Shown here one piece after another: positions 9,043 through 16,415 of a stretch of 20,635 bases of DNA. Below the pieces are notes generated by a model. That model saw only the letters and a program-made list of their open reading frames with translations, was not told the DNA's origin and did no database searches. Made by a program: the position numbers and the translations under genes. The first letter of the stretch is position 1. Every line of letters begins with the position of its first letter. The DNA comes from Bacteroidota bacterium. Lineage in GTDB: Bacteria > Bacteroidota > Bacteroidia > Bacteroidales > Prolixibacteraceae. The DNA is taken from NCBI GenBank assembly GCA_030691295.1, contig JAUYEQ010000271.1, forward strand, positions 1 through 20,635, in the 5' to 3' direction.

Positions 9043-9615
9043 TTGAAATTATATATTAAATACATGGTGAGCAACCGTTGCAAAGTCGCGGTAAAAGAAG
9101 AGTTGAAAAAACTTGGGCTACACTACATGCTGGTTGATTTAGGAGAAGTTGAGATTATGGAGAATATCTCTGACGAGGTTCGTGAACAAGTGAAAATTGG
9201 ATTGCTCAACTCCGGGTTTGAACTAATGGATGACAAACGTTCGGTATTGATTGAAAGGATAAAGAACACAATTATTGAAATGATCCATCATTCGAACGAA
9301 ATAATTAAAACAAATTTCTCCATTTTTTTAAGCGAAAAATTAAACTACGATTATACTTATCTGGCCAATTTATTTTCTGAAGTTCAGGGAACCACCATTG
9401 AGCAATTCATTATCTCTCATAAAATTGAAAAGATTAAAGAATTGATTATTTACGGAGAACTGAACATTACCGAAATTGCATGGAAAATGAATTACAGCAG
9501 CGTAGCCCACCTTTCCAACCAATTTAAAAAAATGACAGGACTCTCCCCTTCTCATTTTAAACAACTGAAAGAAAAAAGACGCAGTCCGATTGACGAGATT
9601 GGGAATATTAAATAA
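9043..9615 (+). CDS. AraC-family transcriptional regulator (TTG start)
   Basis: A 190-residue DNA-binding regulator. Residues about 95-185 form the double helix-turn-helix of AraC proteins. The first HTH lies around EKLNYDYTYLANLFSEVQG, and the second contains NITEIAWKMNYSSVAHLSNQF, followed by the family's GLSPSHFK end. The N-terminal ~65 residues are not a cupin; their strand-helix-strand-helix-strand pattern (LYIKYMVSNRC, helix, YMLVDLGEVEI, helix, FELMDD) looks like a small ferredoxin-like domain with one Cys, resembling a heavy-metal-associated fold without the CxxC. The start is taken as TTG at 9043, because the first strand would be lost with the next in-frame ATG at 9064 and no ATG precedes it. 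It is first in an operon with the hybrid kinase 31 bases downstream. It is the only DNA-binding protein I recognise in the locus, so it is the best candidate to bind the shared operators. Confidence 0.88.
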   Translation: MKLYIKYMVSNRCKVAVKEELKKLGLHYMLVDLGEVEIMENISDEVREQVKIGLLNSGFELMDDKRSVLIERIKNTIIEMIHHSNEIIKTNFSIFLSEKLNYDYTYLANLFSEVQGTTIEQFIISHKIEKIKELIIYGELNITEIAWKMNYSSVAHLSNQFKKMTGLSPSHFKQLKEKRRSPIDEIGNIK

Positions 9616-9646
9616 TTGAAACAAAAGGCATTACAGAAGGACTAAA

Positions 9647-12556
9647 ATGGAAAGAACAATCGCTCACGATTCTCAATATGCCAGAAGTTTAATAGAGGCC
9701 AGTCTGGATCCCTTGATTACCATCAGTATCGATGGCAAAATTACGGATATGAACCAGGCCAAGGTAAATATTACCGGACTTTCACGTAAAAAACTAATCG
9801 GTACAAATTTCTACGACTATTTTACTGATCCGCAAAAAGCCCGTGAAGGTTATATGAAAGTCTTTGAAAATGGCTCGCTTACAGACTTTCCTCTTACTTT
9901 CATAAATAAAAATGGAAAATTAACCGATGTGCTGTTCAACGGATCGGTTTATAAGGACACCAATGGAATTGTAATTGGTGCCGTGGTGGTGGCCAGAGAC
10001 ATTGCCAGACAAAAATGGGCGTTGGAGTTGCAAATTGCCAACAAAGAACTTGCCTTTCAGAACAAAGAAAAAGAAAAGAGAGCGGCTGAATTAATCATTG
10101 CCAACAAAGAACTGGCGTTTCAGAACGATGAAAAAGGAAAACGCGCTGATGAATTGAGTATTGCGAACAAAGAACTGGCGTTTCAGAATGATGAAAAGGA
10201 GAAGCGGGCCGACGAACTGATCATTGCCAACAAAGAACTTGCCTTTCAGAACAAAGAAAAAGAAAAAAGAGCGGCAGAATTAATCATCGCCAACAAAGAA
10301 CTGGTGTTTCAGAACGATGAAAAAGGAAAACGCGCTGATGAACTGAGCATTGCAAACAAGGAACTTGTTTTTCAGAATGAAGAAAAAGAAAAACGCGCAG
10401 CTGAATTGATCCTTGCCAACTATGAACTTGTTTTTCAAAATGAAGAAAAAGAAAAACGTGCAGCTGAATTGATCATTGCTGACAAAGAACTAATCTTTCA
10501 AAATGAAGAAAAAGAAAAGCGCACTGTTGAAAATAAAGAACTTGAAGCATCCAGCTATACTTTAAAATTAGCTTCTCAGTATTCGCTCAGCCTTATTGAA
10601 GCAAGTCGTGATCCGTTGGTTGTTATTAGCGCCGCAGGGAAAATAACCGATATGAACGAAGCACTGGTGAAAATTACTGGTGTGTCGCGCGATGAACTGA
10701 GAGATACTGATTTCCTCGATTATTTTACCGAACCGCAAAAAGCACGCAAGGTATACCAGGAAGTATTTGCAAATGGATCGGTTGCCGATTCGCCCCTGAC
10801 ACTTCGCCATGAAAATGGAAAACTTACTGATGTATTGTTTAACGGATCGGTTTACAAAGACGAAAAAGGGCGAGTACTTGGAGTCGTAATTGTTGCCAGA
10901 GATGTTACCGAACAGAAAAGGATTTCGACAGAATTGACTGAAGCAATTGTTTTTGCAGAGTTGGCTGTTGTAATTGCCGAAGAAGCAAAATCGAAAGCAG
11001 AAAAAGCAACGCAACTGGCCGAGAATGCAGTAAAAGCAAAACAGCAGTTTTTGTCGAACATGAGCCATGAAATCCGCACTCCAATGAACGCGATTATCGG
11101 ATTTACAAAGGTGATGCTGAAAACCGAACTGACTGCAAAACAAAAAGAATATTTGCATGCCATCAAAATCAGTGGCGATGCGCTGATTGTACTGATTAAC
11201 GACATTCTGGATTTGGCAAAAGTGGATGCTGGTAAAATGATTTTTGAAAAAACCCCATTTAAACTGTCCTTATCTATTGCAGCCATGCTGCACCTGTTTG
11301 AGACCAAAATCTGGGAAAAGAATTTGTTGCTGGTTAAAGAATATGACAAAAGAATTCCGGAAGTGCTGGTTGGCGACCCGGTACGTTTGCACCAGATAAT
11401 TCTGAATTTAGTTAGCAACGCGGTAAAATTCACTAACAAAGGAAAAATCACCGTCAGCATTCGTTTGCTGAACGAAGACGATGAAAACGTAAGCATCGAA
11501 TTTGCAGTTACGGATACCGGCATTGGAATACCAAACGATAAAATAGGTAATATTTTTGAAAATTTTCAGCAGGCAACCAGCGGAACATCGCGCATATATG
11601 GCGGAACCGGTTTGGGTCTTGCAATTGTTAAACAATTGGTAGAATCACAGGGAGGAAGTATCAAAGTAAATAGCAAAGTGGATGAAGGCTCTACCTTCAG
11701 TTTAATATTACAATTTCAGAAAACAAAAGAAACGGTTGAAGCAGAACCTGAATTAGCAGAATTAGACAAAAAAATCAGCAACATAAAAGTATTGGTCGCT
11801 GAGGACATTGCCCTCAATCAATTACTGATGCGGACATTGCTGGATGATTTTGGGTTTGATTGTGACATTGCAGCAAACGGAAGAATAGCAGTCGAAAAAC
11901 TAAAGGCAAATTCGTACGATATTATTCTGATGGACCTGCAGATGCCCGAAATGAACGGGTTTGAAGCCACTGAATATATCCGGCATGAAATGAATTGCGA
12001 CATTCCGATCATTGCTCTTACTGCCGATGTTACCACGGTTGATCTGGCAAAATGCAAATACGTTGGAATTGATGATTACATTCCAAAACCTGTAGATGAA
12101 AGACTATTGTACAGTAAAATAATCAATTCAGTCAAAAAAACCGCAACTAAAAAAAGAAAATCTATAGTTGAAAATATTGTTACTGAAGAAGAACATGAAA
12201 AATTTACGGATCTGGAATACTTAAACCAGCGAACAAAGTCAAATCCTAAACTGATGATGGAAATGATTTCAGCTTACCTGGAACAAACCCCGCCATTGGT
12301 TAGCGCCATGAAACAAAGTTACCATGATAAAGATTGGAATTTACTGTATTCGGCAATACATAAAATGATCCCGTCATTTTCAATCATGGGTATCAGCGAA
12401 GATTTTGAAACCATGGCAAAAAAAGTTCAGGAATATGCAAGTACACAGAAACAGACAGATGGAATATCAGACATGGTAGTTCAGCTTGAAAATGTTTGTG
12501 AACAGGCCTGTAAAGAATTAGAAATAGAGTTTAATATAATAAAAGACACTAACTAA
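9647..12556 (+). CDS. Hybrid sensor histidine kinase: PAS-coil-PAS-HisKA-HATPase-REC-Hpt
   Basis: A 969-residue phosphorelay protein with no membrane segment, so probably cytosolic. Order: PAS 1 (about 9-122); eight 21-residue coiled-coil repeats (130-297); PAS 2 (about 306-425), clearly duplicated from PAS 1 (both contain GKITDMN, DYFT-PQKAR and GKLTDVLFNGSVYKD); a coil; HisKA with phospho-accepting His474 in MSHEIRTPMNA; HATPase with VSNAVKFTNKG, DTGIGIP and GGTGLGLAI; a receiver with LVAEDIALNQ, phospho-acceptor Asp763 (LMDLQMPEMNG) and a conserved Lys (IPKPVD); and a C-terminal Hpt domain with His905 in AIHKMIPSFSIMG. All phosphorelay residues are intact. Its stop overlaps the next start by one base (TAATG), so the downstream single-domain regulator is the likely final phosphate acceptor. 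The signal sensed by the PAS domains is unknown. Confidence 0.93.
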   Translation: MERTIAHDSQYARSLIEASLDPLITISIDGKITDMNQAKVNITGLSRKKLIGTNFYDYFTDPQKAREGYMKVFENGSLTDFPLTFINKNGKLTDVLFNGSVYKDTNGIVIGAVVVARDIARQKWALELQIANKELAFQNKEKEKRAAELIIANKELAFQNDEKGKRADELSIANKELAFQNDEKEKRADELIIANKELAFQNKEKEKRAAELIIANKELVFQNDEKGKRADELSIANKELVFQNEEKEKRAAELILANYELVFQNEEKEKRAAELIIADKELIFQNEEKEKRTVENKELEASSYTLKLASQYSLSLIEASRDPLVVISAAGKITDMNEALVKITGVSRDELRDTDFLDYFTEPQKARKVYQEVFANGSVADSPLTLRHENGKLTDVLFNGSVYKDEKGRVLGVVIVARDVTEQKRISTELTEAIVFAELAVVIAEEAKSKAEKATQLAENAVKAKQQFLSNMSHEIRTPMNAIIGFTKVMLKTELTAKQKEYLHAIKISGDALIVLINDILDLAKVDAGKMIFEKTPFKLSLSIAAMLHLFETKIWEKNLLLVKEYDKRIPEVLVGDPVRLHQIILNLVSNAVKFTNKGKITVSIRLLNEDDENVSIEFAVTDTGIGIPNDKIGNIFENFQQATSGTSRIYGGTGLGLAIVKQLVESQGGSIKVNSKVDEGSTFSLILQFQKTKETVEAEPELAELDKKISNIKVLVAEDIALNQLLMRTLLDDFGFDCDIAANGRIAVEKLKANSYDIILMDLQMPEMNGFEATEYIRHEMNCDIPIIALTADVTTVDLAKCKYVGIDDYIPKPVDERLLYSKIINSVKKTATKKRKSIVENIVTEEEHEKFTDLEYLNQRTKSNPKLMMEMISAYLEQTPPLVSAMKQSYHDKDWNLLYSAIHKMIPSFSIMGISEDFETMAKKVQEYASTQKQTDGISDMVVQLENVCEQACKELEIEFNIIKDTN
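10034..10537 (+). repeat. Eight tandem 63-bp coding repeats (21-residue coiled coil)
   Basis: Eight consecutive 63-bp units encode a 21-residue repeat built on IANKELAFQN followed by EKEKRAAELI-type sequence. Twenty-one residues are three heptads, so each unit adds three turns to a parallel coiled coil without changing phase. Units 1 and 4 and units 2 and 5 are close copies, which suggests block duplication. The last unit is degenerate. Confidence 0.9.
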
Positions 12557-12987
12557 TGAACAAACAAAAAATAAAACTTTTTCTGGTAGATGACGATGCT
12601 GTATATTTAAAATCACTGGAAATTGAGTTCATGGAACTTGGCGATTTTAAAATTGAAACATATCCTACCGGTGAACTTTGCATTGAAAATCTATCCCACA
12701 ATCCTGATGTAATTATTCTGGATTATGAGCTCAGCGGCATTGATAAAAAAGCAATGAACGGAATAGACGTACTGGATAAAATAAAGGCGTTCAATCCTGA
12801 AACTCCCGTAGTGATGCTTTCTTCGCAGGATAAAATAGAGGTGGCAATAAACTGTATGCACCACAAAGCCTTCGATTATGTTGTTAAGAGCAAAACAGCT
12901 TTCTTACGATTGAAAAAAATTATCCCTGCCATTTTCCGTTACAAAAAAATGGAAAAACAATTAAGTTGGTACATGGAGCGGATGTAA
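12556..12987 (+). CDS. Single-domain response regulator
   Basis: A 143-residue receiver with no output domain. LFLVDDDA supplies the acidic pocket, and Asp56 in IILDYEL is the phospho-acceptor. VVMLSSQD holds the conserved Ser/Thr position and YVVKS the conserved Lys. A GIDKKAMNG loop after the phosphorylation strand is a distinctive short insertion shared with the paralogue at 14312. The C-terminus ends in a basic amphipathic helix (KKIIPAIFRYKKMEKQLSWYMERM). It overlaps the hybrid kinase by one base, so it is translationally coupled to it and is the obvious relay target of the kinase's Hpt domain. How it passes the signal on is unknown; a protein partner is expected. A strong terminator follows. 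Confidence 0.9.
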   Translation: MNKQKIKLFLVDDDAVYLKSLEIEFMELGDFKIETYPTGELCIENLSHNPDVIILDYELSGIDKKAMNGIDVLDKIKAFNPETPVVMLSSQDKIEVAINCMHHKAFDYVVKSKTAFLRLKKIIPAIFRYKKMEKQLSWYMERM

Positions 12988-13013
12988 GCAATTGACAGTA
13001 AACATTTACTGAT

Positions 13014-13064
13014 AAAAAAAAAGGAGTGTTGTTGGTTTTATTACCAACAACACTCCTTTTTTTT
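13014..13064 (+). terminator. Strong intrinsic terminator after the first kinase operon
   Basis: A long perfect stem, AAGGAGTGTTGTTGGT (13021-13036) with ACCAACAACACTCCTT (13043-13058) and a 6-base loop. It is flanked by nine A on the left and eight T on the right, so it could work in both directions. It separates the AraC/kinase/regulator operon from the ice-binding gene. Confidence 0.93.
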
Positions 13065-13096
13065 GCGCAATTAGCTAAACATAAAAGCCCATAATC

Positions 13097-13160
13097 AGTG
13101 AATTATACAAGTTTTGACCAGAACTATGCAACTTTCCCGCACATAATGGCCTCACCTTTG
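13097..13160 (+). promoter_or_regulatory. Tandem direct-repeat operator plus -7 element, copy 2 (ice-binding gene)
   Basis: AGTGAATTATACAA (13097-13110) and AACTATGCAA (13122-13131) match the two boxes at the standard 21-base repeat distance. CCTTTG follows at 13155-13160, one base closer than in the other four copies. It lies 37 bases before the true start codon, inside what would otherwise be a longer reading frame, which supports starting the gene at 13197. Confidence 0.72.
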
Positions 13161-13196
13161 AGTCGTGGCAATACTGTCACCAACAAAACAAAAAAA

Positions 13197-14027
13197 ATGA
13201 ACCTTGTAAAACTAATGCCAATCATGGCTATGCTATTGGTTGGATTAATCACCGGTTGTAGTAAAAGTGCAGATAGCGTTTATGGATTGGATGAAACTTC
13301 AGTTTCAAATCAAACTTCCATTTCTTCAGAAAATTCCACCAATCTGAAGTCAGCTGTAATTTTACCACAAGAAGGAAATTTAAAAGGTGTAAATCTGGGA
13401 GTTTCAGGCGATTTCGTAATTCTATCGAAAACAGGAGTTACCAGTGTGTATAAATCCAGCATTACCGGAGATATTGGAACAAGTCCGATTACAGGAGCCG
13501 CAATGGTTTTCAGTTGTGGTGAAGTGACAGGAAATGTATATTCAGTTGATGCTGCCGGTCCAGCATGTAAAATTACCAGCGCCACCAGATTAGGAATTGC
13601 AGTTCTTGACATGCAGGCCGCCTACACTGATGCCGCCGGACGTGTTAACCCTGATTTTCTGAATTTAGGAGCTGGAAATATTGGTGGCAAAACACTTACA
13701 CCTGGTTTGTACAAATGGACAAGTGCAATTGTTATCCCAACAGATATTACTATTTCGGGTAGCCCAACCGATGTTTGGATTTTCCAGGTTGCCGGAACCC
13801 TTAAAATGAGTTCAGCTGTAAGAATTACTCTTGCCGGTGGCGCTCAGGCAAAAAATATTTTCTGGCAGACATCTGGGGCCGTTACCCTTGGTACCACCAG
13901 CCACTTTGAAGGTATCATAATTAGCCAGACAGGTATTAATTTGCAGACAGGCGCATCAATAAACGGAAGAATGTTGGCACAAACTGCTGTAACATTGCAA
14001 ATGAATGCTGTTACACAGCCAAAATAA
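13197..14027 (+). CDS. Ice-binding family (DUF3494) lipoprotein
   Basis: A 276-residue exported protein. The first 20 residues are a lipoprotein signal (MNLVKLMPIM, then a hydrophobic run) ending in lipobox LITGC, with Cys21 as the lipidated residue. About 45 Ser/Thr/Asn-rich linker residues follow, then one DUF3494 domain covering the rest. Diagnostic blocks are SGDFVILSKTGVTSVYKSSITGDIGTSP (split by family standards at the ILSKTG strand), NLGAGNIGGKTLTPGLYKW, DVWIFQVAGTL, AKNIFWQTSGAVTLGT, HFEGIIISQT and NGRMLAQTAVTLQ. This is the discontinuous beta-solenoid found in bacterial, algal and fungal ice-binding proteins; some relatives serve as adhesins. The ATG at 13197 is preferred over an upstream GTG at 13098 because it gives the lipoprotein signal and leaves the operator outside the gene. 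It is monocistronic, with a terminator on each side. Confidence 0.92.
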   Translation: MNLVKLMPIMAMLLVGLITGCSKSADSVYGLDETSVSNQTSISSENSTNLKSAVILPQEGNLKGVNLGVSGDFVILSKTGVTSVYKSSITGDIGTSPITGAAMVFSCGEVTGNVYSVDAAGPACKITSATRLGIAVLDMQAAYTDAAGRVNPDFLNLGAGNIGGKTLTPGLYKWTSAIVIPTDITISGSPTDVWIFQVAGTLKMSSAVRITLAGGAQAKNIFWQTSGAVTLGTTSHFEGIIISQTGINLQTGASINGRMLAQTAVTLQMNAVTQPK

Positions 14028-14043
14028 ATTTCTCTTATCATCA

Positions 14044-14086
14044 AAACACAAAAAGGCGGTTCCAATGAAACCGCCTTTTTGTGTTT
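14044..14086 (+). terminator. Intrinsic terminator after the ice-binding gene
   Basis: An 18-bp stem, AAACACAAAAAGGCGGTT (14044-14061) with AACCGCCTTTTTGTGTTT (14069-14086), and a 7-base loop. The GGCGG core followed by five T fits rho-independent termination, and the symmetric A/T flanks suggest it works in both directions. Confidence 0.9.
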
Positions 14087-14116
14087 AAGTGTATCAATGA
14101 CTTGCCGGATATAATG

Positions 14117-14181
14117 TGTGAATAATGCAAATAAATAATGAAATTATGTAATTATATACCTTGCAATGGTTTGCACCTTTA
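14117..14181 (+). promoter_or_regulatory. Tandem direct-repeat operator plus -7 element, copy 3 (second regulator gene)
   Basis: TGTGAATAATGCAA (14117-14130) and AATTATGTAA (14142-14151) are the two boxes, and CCTTTA starts at 14176, exactly 59 bases after the start of box 1. A second possible -7 element, TACCTTGC, lies at 14157-14164, so the start point is less certain here. The gene starts about 130 bases downstream, the longest leader of the five. Confidence 0.72.
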
Positions 14182-14311
14182 CAGCACAAAATTATATTTC
14201 AATAATGCCCGTTTGCAAAGGTTATATGAAGGTGAAAATATCTTCATAAGAAACATGCAACATATAAAACAGACCGTGGAAAATGAATAATCTGATTAAA
14301 AGCGCAAATCA

Positions 14312-14743
14312 ATGAACAACGAAAAAATTAAAATATTTCTGGTCGATGATGATGCCCTGTATTTAAAATTACTTGAAATTGAATTGTTGGAGCATGGGGA
14401 TTTCAAGATTAAAACTTTTTCAACAGGTGAGCTTTGCCTGGCAAACCTGGAACATAATCCCGATGTGATCATTTTGGATTATGAGCTTAACGGCATAGAT
14501 AAAAAAGCAATGAACGGATTAGATATTCTTGACAAAATAAAAGCCTACAATCCATTAATTCCGGTGGTAATGCTTTCGTCGCAGGATAAAATAGAGATTG
14601 CAATAAATTGTATGCATCACAAAGCTTTCGACTATGTTGTTAAAAGCGAGACTGCTTACCTTCGGCTAAGAAAAATCATCCCTGCCGTTTTCCGATTCAA
14701 AAAAATGGAAAAAGAATTGAACTGGTACATGGAGCGGATGTAA
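14312..14743 (+). CDS. Single-domain response regulator, paralogue of the 12556 gene
   Basis: A 143-residue receiver, about 80% identical by hand alignment to the regulator at 12556 and of exactly equal length. IFLVDDDA gives the acidic pocket, Asp56 (IILDYEL) is the phospho-acceptor and VVKS carries the conserved Lys. The unusual GIDKKAMNG loop and the basic C-terminal helix ending WYMERM are kept. Unlike its twin it stands alone, with its own operator and a long leader, and is not fused to a kinase operon. It may compete for the same kinase or carry its signal to a different target (inference). The next operator begins 28 bases after its stop; no terminator hairpin is visible in between, so read-through into the CHASE3 kinase operon is possible. 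Confidence 0.9.
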   Translation: MNNEKIKIFLVDDDALYLKLLEIELLEHGDFKIKTFSTGELCLANLEHNPDVIILDYELNGIDKKAMNGLDILDKIKAYNPLIPVVMLSSQDKIEIAINCMHHKAFDYVVKSETAYLRLRKIIPAVFRFKKMEKELNWYMERM

Positions 14744-14770
14744 TATAAATTTTAACTACACAATAATATG

Positions 14771-14835
14771 TGTGAATGATGTAAATTAATCCTGAAATTC
14801 TGTAATGACCTATTGAAAAAAGAAGTACACCTTTA
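14771..14835 (+). promoter_or_regulatory. Tandem direct-repeat operator plus -7 element, copy 4 (CHASE3 kinase operon)
   Basis: TGTGAATGATGTAA (14771-14784) and AATTCTGTAA (14796-14805) are near-consensus boxes, with CCTTTA starting at 14830, exactly 59 bases after box 1 begins. The kinase start codon is 27 bases further on. It should drive the four-gene kinase/regulator operon to 20209. Confidence 0.75.
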
Positions 14836-14861
14836 TTTCGAATTCAGAAAACCTGTAAAAA

Positions 14862-16415
14862 ATGAAATCGAGTATCCGTATGAAACTTATAATACTGGCC
14901 GCCATAATTTTGGCCGGCAATGTGTTAATAGGTCTTGCTTTATATATCACCAACCAAAAACGTATTGAATCGGAACAACTGGTGCAGCAGACAGAAGATA
15001 TTATTTCCAATTTAGACAATATCCTCCTACTTGGCAAAGACATTGAGTCAGCTTCACGGGGTTTTATCATTACCAACGACAGTGCATTTCTTGAACCCTT
15101 ATTTACTGCAGAAAAAATTATTTTCAACAATATCGGTCAACTCAGGCAACAATTTCAGGAGAATCCTGCCCAGCAAGAGCGTGTTGACTCAATTCATTTT
15201 TACATGCAAAAGCGGTTGGCTTTTTCGTTGCAACAAGCCGAATTAAGAAGCAAGCAGGGACTTCCTGCTGCAATTGCCTATGCCTCAACCAATCAGGGTT
15301 TAAATTATTCCGACAATTTGCGACAAATTAGCACCGCAGTTGAGCAGCACGAGGAGAAGAAACTCAAACAGCTTCTAAAATCAAACAAGTTCAGCGTCAC
15401 TGCATTCAATTGGATTTCGCGAATTATGTTTGTTTTAATATCGGTAACTACAATACTTTTATTAATTGTTACAGGCAAAAATTTACAGCAAAATGAAAAG
15501 AGAGAAAAAAGAGCCGCTGAATTAATCATTGCCAATAAAGAACTTGCATTTCAAAATACTGAGAAAGAAAACCGTGCGGCAGAATTGATCCTTGCCAACA
15601 AAGAACTTGTATTTCAAAACGAAGAAAAAGGTAAACGGGCAGCAGAATTAATCATTGCTGATAAAGAACTTGTTTTTCAGAATGAAGAAAAAGAAAAACA
15701 GGAAGCTGCCAACAAAGAACTCGAAGCGTTCAGCTATTCTGTGTCGCATGATTTACGCGCCCCATTGAGACATATCGGAGGATTTGTTGACCTGCTGATT
15801 AAAAATAGTTCAAATCAGCTCGACGAAAAAGGACTAAGATATTTGAACATCATTTCGGAATCCTCACATGAAATGGGCAATCTGATAGATGCATTACTGA
15901 CATTTTCAAGATTAAGCCGTACCGAACTTCAGAAAACCAATATTAACTCCCAAAACATAGTAGCCCAGGTTTTAAAAAGTTTCGACAAAGAATTGGCAGG
16001 GCGCGATGTTGAAATAATTGTATCTGAATTGCCGGAAACAACTGGCGATGAAACATTGATTCATCAGGTATGGGAAAATTTGATCTCCAACGCTTTGAAA
16101 TATTCAAAGAACAAGGAAAAAGCAAAAATCAATATTGGATATGAAATATTGGATAACAAAATAGTTTTTCACATCAGGGACAACGGTGCCGGATTTGACA
16201 TGAAATATGCTGATAAACTATTCGGCGTTTTCCAGCGATTGCACAAAGCTTCTGATTTTGAAGGAATCGGAATTGGACTGGCCAATGTGAACAGAATTAT
16301 TGTGAGACATGGAGGAAAATGCTGGGCAGAAAGTGAAGTTGGAAATGGAGCCACGTTTTTCTTTAGAATTCCGAACGAGGAAGTATTCAAAAACAATAAA
16401 CCACCCAAATTATGA
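14862..16415 (+). CDS. CHASE3-domain membrane histidine kinase
   Basis: A 517-residue sensor kinase. Transmembrane helices at about 9-29 and 185-205 enclose a ~155-residue helical extracytoplasmic CHASE3 domain, marked by DIESASRGFIITND (60-73). Three 21-residue coiled-coil repeats (223-285) follow the second helix where a HAMP domain might otherwise sit. HisKA is the phytochrome-like subtype, with His296 in YSVSHDLRAPLRHIGGF. The HATPase has WENLISNALKYS, RDNGAGFD and GIGIGLANV; the G2 loop is less glycine-rich than usual, as is common in this subtype. The gene overlaps the next by four bases (ATGA) and that neighbour is an Rcp1-like receiver, the classic partner of this kinase type. The CHASE3 ligand is unknown. 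Confidence 0.92.
   Translation: MKSSIRMKLIILAAIILAGNVLIGLALYITNQKRIESEQLVQQTEDIISNLDNILLLGKDIESASRGFIITNDSAFLEPLFTAEKIIFNNIGQLRQQFQENPAQQERVDSIHFYMQKRLAFSLQQAELRSKQGLPAAIAYASTNQGLNYSDNLRQISTAVEQHEEKKLKQLLKSNKFSVTAFNWISRIMFVLISVTTILLLIVTGKNLQQNEKREKRAAELIIANKELAFQNTEKENRAAELILANKELVFQNEEKGKRAAELIIADKELVFQNEEKEKQEAANKELEAFSYSVSHDLRAPLRHIGGFVDLLIKNSSNQLDEKGLRYLNIISESSHEMGNLIDALLTFSRLSRTELQKTNINSQNIVAQVLKSFDKELAGRDVEIIVSELPETTGDETLIHQVWENLISNALKYSKNKEKAKINIGYEILDNKIVFHIRDNGAGFDMKYADKLFGVFQRLHKASDFEGIGIGLANVNRIIVRHGGKCWAESEVGNGATFFFRIPNEEVFKNNKPPKL
15528..15716 (+). repeat. Three tandem 63-bp coding repeats (21-residue coiled coil)
   Basis: Three copies of the same IANKELAFQN-type unit as in the other kinases, placed between the second transmembrane helix and the HisKA domain. 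In this protein the coil would act as the signalling helix leading from the membrane to the kinase core. Confidence 0.88.

Noticed and set aside
10034..10537. Regular 63-bp repeats considered as a CRISPR array.
   Set aside because: There are no spacers; the repeats are contiguous, diverge mainly at third codon positions and encode an uninterrupted coiled coil.
10852..11523. A 223-codon open frame on the minus strand inside the hybrid kinase.
   Set aside because: It lies wholly opposite conserved HisKA/HATPase coding sequence, and its product has Ser/Phe-rich composition typical of antisense shadow frames.
13098..13196. A longer reading frame for the ice-binding gene beginning with GTG at 13098.
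   Set aside because: It would bury the operator and -7 element inside the gene and put 33 polar residues before a clear lipoprotein signal; the ATG at 13197 fits far better.
14205..14249. A 14-codon upstream ORF in the leader of the lone regulator gene.
   Set aside because: It is too short to support by itself, with no sign of a ribosome site or attenuator-like codon run.
8946..14784. The TGTGAAT boxes considered as CRP/FNR sites.
   Set aside because: CRP and FNR sites are inverted repeats; no TCACA half follows. These boxes are direct repeats with a 21-base period.
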